Assembly: GCA_028820325.1 (NCBI GenBank)
Contig: JAPPJO010000165.1
Location: 1-32,434 of the forward strand
DNA from: Gammaproteobacteria bacterium
Lineage (GTDB): Bacteria; Gemmatimonadota; Gemmatimonadetes; Longimicrobiales; Gaopeijiaceae
Direction: 5' to 3'
Length of the DNA: 32,434 nt
Shown here: one piece after another, positions 1-8,579 of the stretch
Layout of the letters: every line of letters begins with the position of its first letter
Numbering within the stretch: the stretch's first letter is position 1
The notes under the pieces: model-generated
Databases searched by the model: none
What the model saw: the letters and a program-made list of their open reading frames with translations, nothing else
What the model was told of the DNA's origin: nothing
Position numbers and translations under genes: made by a program

Positions 1-2
1 CG

Positions 3-281
3 ATGTTCACGTGGCCCGCCCACCCCGCCGTGGCGGGATCGTACCTCGACCAGCTTGAGCGCGCCGGCGACATCCAGCCCTCGCTGCTGCAGCGATCGCG
101 GGACGTGCTTGCGGCCGCCGCGTCGTCCCCGAGCCCCGACGTGGCTGCTCAACTGCGGGAGACCGCGGCCACCCTGGACGCCAACGCCGACGAGGTGACC
201 GCGGGCGAGCGCCTGGGCGACGCGCCCCGTCAGCGCTGGCTCGCACAGGCCATGCGCGAGCTGGCGGCGTCGATGGATTGA
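3..281 (+). CDS. C-terminal end of an unidentified gene (partial)
   Basis: The frame is open from the left edge to a TGA at 279-281. It encodes at least 92 residues that look like the helical C-terminal end of a longer protein, rich in Ala, Arg, Leu and Asp. The Met at position 3 is probably internal, because no ribosome-binding site can be seen so close to the edge. I do not recognise the family. The next gene starts one base after this stop, so the two are very probably co-transcribed and translationally coupled. Third-position GC bias supports real coding. Confidence 0.6.
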   Translation: MFTWPAHPAVAGSYLDQLERAGDIQPSLLQRSRDVLAAAASSPSPDVAAQLRETAATLDANADEVTAGERLGDAPRQRWLAQAMRELAASMD

Positions 282-282
282 G

Positions 283-1881
283 ATGAGGGCAGCCCTCGCG
301 CTCGTTGCGAGCATCGTTCTCGCCTGCGCGGAGCCGGGCAATCAGCGCGAGACTTCCGCGACCGGCTCCCCGTCGCCCGCGGCCGAAGGCGCATCCCTCC
401 CCACCGCCCTCTGGCACGACGCCACCGACGAACTCCTGCCCGCCACCGGCGAGTGGACCAACAAGGTCGAGCTGGCCGACATCGACGGGGACGGGCGGAT
501 CGATCTGCTGTTCGCGAACGGGGGCAACTATTCCGAGCCGGGTGAGCCCGAACTGAACCGCGCGTTCGCCAATCGCGGCCCGGGCCAGCCCTTCGAGGAG
601 GTGACGGGCCGGGTGTTCGGCGCCACGCCGGACCTCGCGCGGGTGATCAAAGCGCGCGACTTCGACGGCGACGGGGATACCGACATCTTCGTCGGGGCGA
701 CCTACCAGACCCGGAGCCGTCTGTACATGGGGACGGGTGGCGCCTTCGAGGAGCGGACCGCGACCCACCTCCCACAGCTCCCGCTCAGTCTGGGCGATGC
801 CGAGCCCGGGGACGTCGACCTGGACGGCGACCTCGACCTGGTGCTGGCGGACTGGGGCCCCGGCAACAACATGACCAACGAGGGCGGCCGCACGCGCCTC
901 TGGCTGAACGACGGCACGGGCCGCTTCACCGACGCCACCGACGGCCGCATGCCCGTGACCCTGGTCCGCTTCTCGTGGGACCTCGAGCTGGTGGACGTCG
1001 ACAACGACTTCGACCTGGACGTGCTGGTGTCGTGCAAGCGCTGCGCGGGCAGCCTGCTCTTCCGCAACGACGGCGCCGGCACCTTCGAGGAAGATCCGCG
1101 CGGGCTGCCGCAGTACACCAACAACTATGAATTCGAGGCGATGGACCTCAACGGCGACGGTTTCCTCGACCTCGTGACCATCAACGACGGGGAAATCGTC
1201 GGAGAACGCGGCTCGCGCCGCCGCGAACACGTCTTCCGCAACGACCGCGAAGGCCGATTCGTGGACGCCACGGACGCCTGGTGGCCCACCTCGGAGAACA
1301 TCGGGGAGGACGACAACGTGGTCGCCTTCCTGGACTTCGATTCCGACTACGACGTCGACTTCCTGATCGGCTCGCTGAGCGGGCCCGACCGCCTGCTGAT
1401 CAACGATGGAACCGGCCGGCTGCGCGTGGCGACCGACGTGTTCACCGGCGCGGAAACACCCGGCACGCTCGGCATGGCCATCGCCGACCTGGACGGCGAC
1501 GGCCGCATCGACGTGGTGCAGTCCCAGGGCGAGCACCCCACGGCCATACAGGAGCGCATCTTCCTGGGGCGGGGGCTCGACGCCTACAACGCGATTCCCG
1601 TCGTGGGTCAGCCGCTGACCGTGCCGGACGCCGACAGCGCCCTGGTCATGATCCGCATCCACGAGCGCAAGAGCCCGCTGCTCGCGGCGGAGTGGGAATC
1701 CGTCGAAGTCACGTGGGAATCCGCAGATGGCGAAGGGACGGTCGCCATGCGCTGGTACGGCGAATACCTCTGGCGGGCCCGCATTCCGCTGGACGCGAGG
1801 CCATCGGTCATTGACGCGAGGGCTGTGTCCGGAGGACGGACGCGCACGCAGATCTTCCATCCCGGCCAGGGAGCGTCCTGA
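283..1881 (+). CDS. FG-GAP/VCBS repeat lipoprotein
   Basis: This 532-residue protein has a short signal peptide with a lipobox-like end at Cys15 (V-L-A-C), so it is probably a lipoprotein. It carries about seven FG-GAP/VCBS-type units, each with an Asp-rich calcium loop of the form DxDxDGxxD, for example DIDGDGRIDLL, DFDGDGDTDIF, DLNGDGFLDLV and DLDGDGRIDVV. Such repeats fold as an integrin-like beta-propeller and bind calcium at the cell surface. The binding partner is unknown. The C-terminal ~80 residues lack the loops and look like a separate beta domain. The start codon lies one base after the preceding stop. A TonB-dependent receptor follows on the same strand after 187 bases. Confidence 0.85.
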   Translation: MRAALALVASIVLACAEPGNQRETSATGSPSPAAEGASLPTALWHDATDELLPATGEWTNKVELADIDGDGRIDLLFANGGNYSEPGEPELNRAFANRGPGQPFEEVTGRVFGATPDLARVIKARDFDGDGDTDIFVGATYQTRSRLYMGTGGAFEERTATHLPQLPLSLGDAEPGDVDLDGDLDLVLADWGPGNNMTNEGGRTRLWLNDGTGRFTDATDGRMPVTLVRFSWDLELVDVDNDFDLDVLVSCKRCAGSLLFRNDGAGTFEEDPRGLPQYTNNYEFEAMDLNGDGFLDLVTINDGEIVGERGSRRREHVFRNDREGRFVDATDAWWPTSENIGEDDNVVAFLDFDSDYDVDFLIGSLSGPDRLLINDGTGRLRVATDVFTGAETPGTLGMAIADLDGDGRIDVVQSQGEHPTAIQERIFLGRGLDAYNAIPVVGQPLTVPDADSALVMIRIHERKSPLLAAEWESVEVTWESADGEGTVAMRWYGEYLWRARIPLDARPSVIDARAVSGGRTRTQIFHPGQGAS

Positions 1882-1902
1882 GCCCGAGAGTGGCGGAAGA
1901 GG

Positions 1903-1930
1903 CCGTCCTCCAAGTGGAGGCGCGCGACGG
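1903..1930 (+). terminator. Candidate hairpin terminator after the FG-GAP gene
   Basis: A nested inverted repeat lies 21 bases past the stop. The outer arms are CCGTC (1903-1907) and GACGG (1926-1930). The inner arms CTCC and GGAG close on an AAGT loop. No U-tract follows directly, although a short T run occurs at 1945-1948. It could equally be a transcript-stability hairpin. Confidence 0.3.
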
Positions 1931-2068
1931 TGACAAATTCGGTATTTTGAGCGACAGATCCGATCACATGGCCGCAGTCCCGTAAGGCTTCACCCGAGTT
2001 GGAGCAACGGCGCTGACCTCGCTGTTGGACCTGGTCCTGACCGGGAACCGGGAAGGAGGAATGAGCGG

Positions 2069-4687
2069 GTGACGCCCCTGGACCCCCTCTCAAGTCGCTG
2101 CTTGTCTCTGGCAATCGCCGCCTTCTTGCTCTCGTTGTCAGCTCCGGCGCCGGCAACCGCCCAGACCACGGGTGCCATCGAAGGCACGACCATCGGCACG
2201 AACGGCTTTCCGATGTCCGGTGCGCTCGTGACGGTAACCGGCGCTGCCGTGAGCCAGGAGAGCGTCACGGGCGCGGACGGCTCCTTCCGGTTCGCGGATC
2301 TGGCCGCCGGCGACTACGTCGTCACGGCGATGCTCCCCGGTTTCCAGAGGGCCGAGCTTCAGGTCACGCTCGCGGCGGGCGCCACGGAAGCCGTCCAGCT
2401 GACTCTGCAGATCGCCTATGTGCTCGACACGCTCAGCGTCGTCGCCGAGGAGCCCCGGATCTTCGCCCGCAACTTCGTCCCCGAGTCGATGATCCGGCAG
2501 CAGTCGAAGATCACCAACGTGACGGCGGTGGTGGACAACCTTCCCGGTGTCTCGGTCCAGGAGGGGGACGCGTACGGCTTCGACGACTGGTCGAGCAACG
2601 TGGCCGTGCGCGGCTTCCAGGTAACGATCAACGATGTCCAGATCGGCACCACCATCGACGGCTTTCCGAACGGCACCTCCGACTACTGGAGCGGCGCCAA
2701 GGCCAACCGCTTCGTCGACCCGATGAACCTCGCGAGCGTCGAGGTTTCACAGGGCACGGCCGACATCGCCTCGCGGTCCGTCGAGGCGCTGGGCGGCACG
2801 TTCAACTACCTCACGGACGATCCGGCGGCGGAGCGTGCCTACACCGCGTCCGCCACGATCGGCGAAAACGGCGGCGAGCGGTTCTCCATGCGGGTCGACA
2901 CCGGACCGCTGTTCGGCGGGGAGACGCGCGCCTGGATCGCCGGGGTACGCCAGGAGGCGACCGACTGGATGGAGGGCTCCGCGAGGAACGAGCGGGAGCA
3001 CATCGCCGCCAAGCTGGTTTCGTCGCACGGCCGCCTCGACCTGACCGGCTATCTCTCCTACGACGACATCCACGAGGACGTCTACCAGCGGCTCTACAGC
3101 GACGCCGACTTCAGGGCCGATCCGCGCTGGGACCGGCTGGTCGGCGACTGGCCCGGCGTGCCCTACCTGAACCAGTTCTACCGGCCCGGGTGGCAGACCC
3201 GCCGCCAGAACACCTTCGCCTACGTCAGAGCCGACTGGGCGCAGAGCGAACTCGGTTCGCTGAGCGCGGGCGTCTACTACCATCGCACCGGGGGCCGCGG
3301 CGACTGGCTGCCCCCCTACATCGTCGACGTCATCGATGACCACGGCGGACCGGAGTCGGAGCTCGCAGGGAATCCACCCGTCAGAGGCGGCACGCAGCTC
3401 GGCATCATCCGCTTCGTGGACGCCAACGGCGTCGCGGTCGGACCGACCCCCGGGTGCACGTCGTCCTACATCTTCAACTACTACGGTTCGGGCGGGCCGG
3501 AGGTCGACCCGGCATGCCATCCGGGCGCCACGGCGGTGCAGTCGTACCGCCACAGCCACTACGGCAAGGACCGCTACGGCCTGACCCTCGACGAGGAGTG
3601 GTCCGCCACCCTGGGCAGCGCCGGCAGCGCGCTCCGGGCCGGCATCTGGTATGAGGGCTCGCGGCGCCACCTGGGCCGGGACTGGCACCGCATGCTCGAT
3701 CCCACGCTCAGCTTCAAGTGGGACTATCAGGCCTACTGGCACCAGTACGAGTGGGATTTCCCGCAGAACATCTTCAAGTGGTACCTGGAGGAGACGCTCT
3801 ACGTGGGCCGGTTCGCCCTGAGCGGCGGCGTCAAGCAGTTCCTGATCGGCGTGTCGCGCGAAGACCAGTTCCATGCCGATCCATCGCTCGACATCGGTTC
3901 CGATTCGCAGCTGCTCTTCCAGGGCGGCGTCACTTACGAGACGCCGGTCGAAGGCCTCGACCTGTTCGCAGGCTATTCCGAGAACTTCAGGGCGATCGGC
4001 AGCACGCTGCTGGAAGTCCCGGGCCGGAGCCTGGAGCTCCTCGAGCCCGAGACCGCATCGAACATCGATGTCGGGATTCAGTATGCGGGAGAACGGGTTG
4101 CGTTGAGCGCTGCGTGGTACTCCATCGATTTCACGAACCGGATCTTCTACCTCGGACCGCAAACCCCCGCCGGTCCCAACTACCTCATTCCGGGAGGCGG
4201 GGCCTACTTCAACGCGGGCGGCATCGAAACAAGCGGCCTCGAGGTGGCCGCCACGGTGCCGTTGTCGGGGCAAACGTCGTTCTACACGGCCTTCACGTTC
4301 AACAACTCGGAGTACATCGGGTCCGGTGATCCGCTCGTCGACGAAAGCCAGGGCATCGTGGCCGGAGCCGACGTGACAGGCGTGCCGGCCCGGCTCTGGG
4401 TCATCTCACTCGACCGCAACGGGCCGCTCGGCGGCGGGCTTTCCGCAAAGTACACGTCGTCCCGCCGGGTCAGCCTGACCGCGGACTGGTACGCCGACGC
4501 CTACTGGACGGCGGACGCCTACGTCACCCTGAGGGGCGAGGCCCTGAGTGAGCTGCTCCGCTCGACCGAGTTCTCGATCGTTGCGACCAACCTGGGCGGC
4601 GCGGCCTATCTGTCGGCCATCACCGAGAACGCGGCCTGGCTGGGCGCGCCGCGAACGGTGTCCATGACCGCGACCGTGTCCTTCTGA
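2069..4687 (+). CDS. TonB-dependent outer-membrane receptor with carboxypeptidase-regulatory-like N-domain
   Basis: This 872-residue protein has a signal peptide ending near Ala31 (A-T-A|Q). A carboxypeptidase-regulatory-like beta-sandwich follows at about 34-115 (GAIEGTT...GADGSFRF...GDYVV), then a TonB plug at about 130-260 and a 22-strand-type barrel ending in the terminal Phe expected for BAM-assembled proteins. It should import a bulky substrate across the outer membrane using energy from TonB. The substrate cannot be read from the sequence. The start is GTG at 2069, eight bases after a strong AAGGAGGA site at 2053-2060. A three-codon ORF (ATG at 2061) ends inside the GTG start but sits directly against the Shine-Dalgarno sequence. 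A tonB-type energy transducer lies at 26052-26738, too far away for operon linkage. Confidence 0.93.
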   Translation: MTPLDPLSSRCLSLAIAAFLLSLSAPAPATAQTTGAIEGTTIGTNGFPMSGALVTVTGAAVSQESVTGADGSFRFADLAAGDYVVTAMLPGFQRAELQVTLAAGATEAVQLTLQIAYVLDTLSVVAEEPRIFARNFVPESMIRQQSKITNVTAVVDNLPGVSVQEGDAYGFDDWSSNVAVRGFQVTINDVQIGTTIDGFPNGTSDYWSGAKANRFVDPMNLASVEVSQGTADIASRSVEALGGTFNYLTDDPAAERAYTASATIGENGGERFSMRVDTGPLFGGETRAWIAGVRQEATDWMEGSARNEREHIAAKLVSSHGRLDLTGYLSYDDIHEDVYQRLYSDADFRADPRWDRLVGDWPGVPYLNQFYRPGWQTRRQNTFAYVRADWAQSELGSLSAGVYYHRTGGRGDWLPPYIVDVIDDHGGPESELAGNPPVRGGTQLGIIRFVDANGVAVGPTPGCTSSYIFNYYGSGGPEVDPACHPGATAVQSYRHSHYGKDRYGLTLDEEWSATLGSAGSALRAGIWYEGSRRHLGRDWHRMLDPTLSFKWDYQAYWHQYEWDFPQNIFKWYLEETLYVGRFALSGGVKQFLIGVSREDQFHADPSLDIGSDSQLLFQGGVTYETPVEGLDLFAGYSENFRAIGSTLLEVPGRSLELLEPETASNIDVGIQYAGERVALSAAWYSIDFTNRIFYLGPQTPAGPNYLIPGGGAYFNAGGIETSGLEVAATVPLSGQTSFYTAFTFNNSEYIGSGDPLVDESQGIVAGADVTGVPARLWVISLDRNGPLGGGLSAKYTSSRRVSLTADWYADAYWTADAYVTLRGEALSELLRSTEFSIVATNLGGAAYLSAITENAAWLGAPRTVSMTATVSF

Positions 4688-4720
4688 AGGGGAAGGCGCG
4701 GAAGCGCTCTCCGCCGCCTC

Positions 4721-5494
4721 CTATTCCGCCTTCGTAGCGTGAAACGCGAAGATGGCTCCCTGCGGGTCCTTGCAATGGGCGATGAGGTCTCCGCCAGGCA
4801 CCTCCATCGGCCCGTTCAGGATCGTTCCACCCCGCTTGACCACCCTCTCGGCCGTGACCTGCGCGTCCGGCACGCGAATGTAGGGAAGCCAGGCCGACAC
4901 CGGCATCTCCGGAGGACGGTTGAAGATGCCTCCCAGCGGATGCGCGCCGCGGTGAAACTCCAGATAGGTGCCCGCCTCGCCCATGTCCTCGCGGCTGGCC
5001 TCGCGCCAGCCGAACAGCTCCGAGTAGAACGCCCACGCCGCCTCCCAGTCCGTGGTGGCGAGTTCGTGCCAGGAAAACTCGCCGATGGAAGCCGGGCCGT
5101 CGTGCCCAGGCGTCGCGTCCGACGGCTGGTACGCAGTGATCACGGCTCCCTGGGGGTCGGCGATGATGGCCATGCGCCCCACCTCGGGAATGTCGAACAG
5201 GTTCAGCAGTTTGCCTCCCAGGTTTTCGGCCTTCACGGCGCACGCTTCGGCATCCGGGGTCGAGACGTATGCAAGCCAGTGCGGCGGCGCTCCGGTTGCG
5301 GCAACCTCCGGTGGAAGCCGCATGAAGCCCCCGACCGGCATCTCACCGTTCATCCACACCGAGTAGGGCGTCTCGCTCCCCTCCCACTCCCTCGTCCCCC
5401 AGCCGATGACGGCGGCATAGAAGTCCGCGGCGGCCTCCGGGTCCGTCGTGAGCAGTTCGCCCCAGCAGAACCGTCCGTTCGGCGTTTCAGTCAT
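4721..5494 (-). CDS. Tandem VOC (glyoxalase-fold) family protein
   Basis: This 257-residue cytoplasmic protein consists of two VOC (glyoxalase/bleomycin resistance/dioxygenase fold) modules, at about 6-125 and 136-253. Both begin with the same pattern: G-[EF]-[FS]-W-x-E-L-[LA]-T-T-D followed by AAxxFY. Each ends in a DPQGA[VI] strand. This two-module layout matches the family annotated as CFP-30B-like or 'VOC family protein', whose substrates are mostly unknown. Function beyond the fold is not assignable. The gene converges on the TonB receptor with only 33 bases between the stop codons. A weak hairpin (GCGGA/TCCGC, 4698-4714) lies in that gap. The start ATG at 5494 gives the natural beginning of the first module. 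Confidence 0.9.
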   Translation of the reverse strand: MTETPNGRFCWGELLTTDPEAAADFYAAVIGWGTREWEGSETPYSVWMNGEMPVGGFMRLPPEVAATGAPPHWLAYVSTPDAEACAVKAENLGGKLLNLFDIPEVGRMAIIADPQGAVITAYQPSDATPGHDGPASIGEFSWHELATTDWEAAWAFYSELFGWREASREDMGEAGTYLEFHRGAHPLGGIFNRPPEMPVSAWLPYIRVPDAQVTAERVVKRGGTILNGPMEVPGGDLIAHCKDPQGAIFAFHATKAE

Positions 5495-5756
5495 GATGTC
5501 TCACAGGTTGGAGGGTCGCGCTGGGATGCGGAAAGGCCCGGCAGAGTATAACCTGCCCTCTTGCCCCGCCAGCGCGGCGAAACGCCCGGTCACGTCCTCG
5601 CCAGGAGCGTTCGGTGGTCATGAACGCCCGCGCCTGCCAATATGATCTTCCGTGGCAAAGTGCGGCTGGGGAAGCCAGGGGATCGGGTGCCGCGAAGAGC
5701 GGGCTGGCGGCGAAGCGCGGTACCTCTGCGATTCCGGGACCACCGGGGGGAGCACC

Positions 5757-7145
5757 TTGGATCGAATACCGAGGCTGATTGCCGGCCTGACCGGTTCGGC
5801 GGCGGCGGTCTTCTACCGCGTCGACCGGCACGGGCCGCCCCTGCCCGACGGCCCCGTGATCGTGGCGGCCAACCACCCCAACAGCCTCGTCGACCCGCTG
5901 CTGATCTTCCGCTGCAGCGAGCGCATCACGCGCCCCCTGGGCCGGGCTCCGCTATTCGATCGTCGACTGCTGGGACCGGCCCTGCGGGCTCTCGGAGCAA
6001 TTCCCGTCTACCGCAGGCAGGACGATCCAGACGAGATGCACCGCAACGAGGAGATGTTCAGCGCGGCGATCGACGTGCTCCGGGGCGGGGGCGCGCTCCA
6101 GATCTTTCCGGAGGGAAAAAGCCACTCACAGACCCGGCTGGCCGAGTTTCGCACGGGCGCCGCGCGCATCGCGCTGCAGGCGGAGGAGAGCGCCGATTGG
6201 CGGCTCGGCGTGTCGATCGTCCCCGTGGGAATCACCTACTCGCGCAAGGAGCTGGCGCGGACGGCGGTGACCGTGCGCTTCGCGGAGGCGGTCGAGTGTA
6301 CCGACCTGAAGGAGGAGTACCGGGCAGACCCCGTCGCCGCGGCGCAGAGGCTCACCGCGCGCATCGCGAAGGGGATCCGGCGCCAGACGCTCAACTTCGA
6401 CCACCACCGCGACCGGACGCTCGTGGAGGTGTCAGAGCAGCTCTACGTGCGCCAGTCGCGCCGGGTGCCGTGGCGCAGGCGCGAACGCTTGGGAACCCGT
6501 TTCCCCCGCCTGCAGCGCTTCGCGAAGGGGCTCGACTGGGTCAGAAGGGCGGATCCGGGCGAGCATCGCCGGCTGACCGACAAAGTGGAGCGGTACGCCG
6601 CGCTCAACGCCGAACTCCGCGCGGGGGAGGGAGACGTGCCGCCCCGCTACAGCCTCCTCCCGGTGGTGCAATACGTCCTCGTGCGGGGGACCCTGCTGGT
6701 GCTGGGCCTCCCCCTCGCGGTGGCGGGACTCCTGCTCTGGACGCCGGTGACCCGGTTTTCCGGTTTCGTCGTGCGGCGCATGCGACCAGAATTCGAGGTC
6801 ACGGCGACGATCAAGTTGCTGACGCTCCTGGCGGCGGTGTCCACAGCCTGGGTTCTGTGGGTCTTCATGGGCTACCTGGCAGGGGGGACGCCGGTCGCCC
6901 TGGCCGCCGCGCTGCTGGTTCCGATATGCGGCTTCGTCGCCATGTTCTGGGTGGAACTGGCTCGCGAGGTCGCTGAAGACACGTCCCTGTTCCTCAGGCT
7001 GCAGGGCCGACCCGATCTCCGCAGACGCTTCGCCCGGATGCGGTCGGAGCTCACCGCAACCTTCCGCCGGCTGGAGAAGCGCTGGCTGGAGGAGCGGCGT
7101 GCGGGTGGTGTACATGGGGAGGGCGGCAAAGAGAGGCGTCCATGA
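5757..7145 (+). CDS. PlsC-like lysophospholipid/glycerol-3-phosphate acyltransferase, membrane-associated
   Basis: The protein is about 462 residues from a TTG start at 5757, which lies just after a GGGGGGAG site (5745-5752). The frame stays open to a GTG at 5652, but those extra 35 residues look non-coding. The acyltransferase core has a catalytic NHPNSLVDPL motif (His40, Asp46). The six-residue His-to-Asp step matches the Sct1/Gpt2-like branch rather than the usual HX4D. FPEGKSHS at about 117-124 is the substrate-binding block. The C-terminal part carries two or three hydrophobic segments (about 305-330 and 345-395) that should anchor it to the membrane. It probably acylates a lysophospholipid or glycerol-phosphate. 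The stop overlaps the ATG of the next gene (ATGA), which indicates translational coupling. Confidence 0.88.
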   Translation: MDRIPRLIAGLTGSAAAVFYRVDRHGPPLPDGPVIVAANHPNSLVDPLLIFRCSERITRPLGRAPLFDRRLLGPALRALGAIPVYRRQDDPDEMHRNEEMFSAAIDVLRGGGALQIFPEGKSHSQTRLAEFRTGAARIALQAEESADWRLGVSIVPVGITYSRKELARTAVTVRFAEAVECTDLKEEYRADPVAAAQRLTARIAKGIRRQTLNFDHHRDRTLVEVSEQLYVRQSRRVPWRRRERLGTRFPRLQRFAKGLDWVRRADPGEHRRLTDKVERYAALNAELRAGEGDVPPRYSLLPVVQYVLVRGTLLVLGLPLAVAGLLLWTPVTRFSGFVVRRMRPEFEVTATIKLLTLLAAVSTAWVLWVFMGYLAGGTPVALAAALLVPICGFVAMFWVELAREVAEDTSLFLRLQGRPDLRRRFARMRSELTATFRRLEKRWLEERRAGGVHGEGGKERRP

Positions 7146-8389
7146 GACACATGCTGCAACTCCGGTTTGCTCCGCGGGCATTGGTCGTCTGCTTCGCCGT
7201 GCTCGCGCACGCCGCGTGTGCCGGGGACGCGCCGCCGAGGTCTTCCGCGGCCCTCGTCGTTGACAGCGCCGGGATCGAGATCGTCACCAGTGATGCGTTG
7301 GGCTCGGATCGACGGTGCGGGCTGGCCGACCGGCCGACCCTGTCCCTGGGCACCGTCGAGGGCGACGAGGCTTTCATGCTCTTTTTCGTCCGGGGAGCAA
7401 ACCGGCTCTCCGACGGGAGTCTGGCCGTCCTGAACAACAGCTCTGGAGAGATCCGAATCTTCACCCGCGCGGGGACGCACCTGCGCTCCATGGGAGGCCA
7501 CGGGGACGGCCCCGGCGAGTTTCGCATCGGCCGCTTCATATGGGTTCTCCCGGGGGACACGCTGTGGGTTGGCGACTACCGCCCGTGGCGCTACCACATC
7601 TACTCCGCTCGCGGGGCCTTCATCCGGACCGTAGACCTCGATCCTCCCTACCTGAACGCTTCGCGGGGCGGCGGAGTCCTCGCCAACGGCGTCTCGGTGA
7701 ACGTGCAACGTCCCTTTTTGGGTCCGACAAACGATTTCCGGCAGCCCGAGCCCTGGTCTGTCGAGGCGCATGACGTGGATGGCACGCTGATGCGCGAACT
7801 CTTAAGGCTGGATGGCGTCCGACGGGGCACGTGGGAGGGAGCCGGCGTAATCATGTCCACGCTCTTCGACCCGACTCCGTCCATCGTCGCCGCGGGTGCG
7901 ACGATCGCCATCTCCACAGCGCGAGAGCCCGAAGTGCAGATCCTGGATGGGGATTTCACGCTGCGCCGCATCGTTCGCTGGTCGGATCCGGACCGGGAGG
8001 TGACCGCCGCCCACATACGGGGGTATCGAGATGCCCTGGTGGAAAGGCGTGGCGGACGCGGCAGCGAGAACTGGAGCGCCGCCGACGAGTCCCTGGTGAG
8101 CGACAGGCGTCCAACGGCCGACCTGTTTCCCGCCACGGAAGGGCTCATGCTTGGCCGCGATGGCCGGCTGTGGGTCAGACGATACCGCAGGCCCGGCGAC
8201 GACGTCCGCTGGATGGCATTCGGGTCCGGCGGCGAGTTCCAGTGCCACCTCACAATGGACACGTCGCTGACGGTCTACGAGTTCGGTGCCGATTATCTGC
8301 TCGCGGTACACATGGATGAACTCGAAGTCGAGCGGGTCGTGGAGTATGAACTGCACCCGTCGTCAGAGCCGAGTGGCTCGCAGCCGTGA
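7142..8389 (+). CDS. 6-bladed beta-propeller exported protein (GPGEF family, subgroup A)
   Basis: This 415-residue exported protein has an N-terminal hydrophobic signal ending near Ala25-Cys26 (H-A-A-C), a possible but imperfect lipobox. The mature part opens with VDSAGIEIVTS and then repeats of beta-blades. The signature GDGPGEF at about 121-127 is shared by all the propellers of this window. Closest paralog: the minus-strand gene at 14970-16202, with matching blocks such as WVGDYRPWRY, RWSDPDREVTAA and RPTADLFPA. Propellers of this type are common near outer-membrane transport genes, but their ligands are unknown. The start codon overlaps the acyltransferase stop by ATGA. A CGCGCG hairpin follows its stop. 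It is likely periplasmic or anchored in a membrane. Confidence 0.85.
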   Translation: MRHMLQLRFAPRALVVCFAVLAHAACAGDAPPRSSAALVVDSAGIEIVTSDALGSDRRCGLADRPTLSLGTVEGDEAFMLFFVRGANRLSDGSLAVLNNSSGEIRIFTRAGTHLRSMGGHGDGPGEFRIGRFIWVLPGDTLWVGDYRPWRYHIYSARGAFIRTVDLDPPYLNASRGGGVLANGVSVNVQRPFLGPTNDFRQPEPWSVEAHDVDGTLMRELLRLDGVRRGTWEGAGVIMSTLFDPTPSIVAAGATIAISTAREPEVQILDGDFTLRRIVRWSDPDREVTAAHIRGYRDALVERRGGRGSENWSAADESLVSDRRPTADLFPATEGLMLGRDGRLWVRRYRRPGDDVRWMAFGSGGEFQCHLTMDTSLTVYEFGADYLLAVHMDELEVERVVEYELHPSSEPSGSQP

Positions 8390-8390
8390 C

Positions 8391-8406
8391 CGCGCGTTCC
8401 CGCGCG
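8391..8406 (+). terminator. Hairpin directly after propeller stop
   Basis: CGCGCG, TTCC loop, CGCGCG form a six-base-pair stem with a tetraloop, starting two bases after the stop codon. There is no U-tract. It may end the acyltransferase-propeller transcript, and the region that follows holds a promoter candidate for the next gene. Confidence 0.4.
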
Positions 8407-8493
8407 ATCGCTTGAGAAGCTGGTGTCCTTCCTCATCACTCGCCCGGAGGGGCCCGCCGTGCGCTCCCTGCGCCTGTGACACGCGCGTGCGCG

Positions 8494-8522
8494 TTGCGTC
8501 CGTTGCATCTCCGTCGCATTAT
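8494..8522 (+). promoter_or_regulatory. Candidate sigma-70-type promoter for the DUF1549/DUF1553-DUF1501 pair
   Basis: TTGCGT (8494-8499) and CATTAT (8517-8522) are separated by 17 bases and lie 58 bases before the proposed ATG at 8580. The -35 match is weak (TTG only) and the -10 match is four of six, so this is a candidate only. The 190-base gap 8390-8579 shows no gene. Confidence 0.3.
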
Positions 8523-8579
8523 GACAGACTGGTATCCCGTTTCGTCAGGTACGCATCAGGAGTCGACGGAGTCCGCGCG

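Noticed and set aside
7..1860. A 617-codon minus-strand frame opposite the FG-GAP gene
   Set aside because: The calcium-loop repeats are clear on the plus strand. The antisense product is low-complexity Val/Glu/Gly-rich and has no ribosome-binding site.
1932..1975. A possible promoter (TATTTT region) upstream of the TonB receptor
   Set aside because: No acceptable -35 element lies at 16-18 bases, so only the AT-richer patch itself can be stated.
2061..2072. ATG 2061 as the start of the TonB receptor
   Set aside because: It is out of frame, stops after three codons and lies directly against the Shine-Dalgarno site. GTG 2069 is correctly spaced and in frame with the signal peptide.
5487..5876. 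A 129-codon minus-strand frame spanning the gap before the acyltransferase gene
   Set aside because: It overlaps the start of both neighbours, has no domain, and is Arg/Gly-rich as expected for a chance frame in high-GC DNA.
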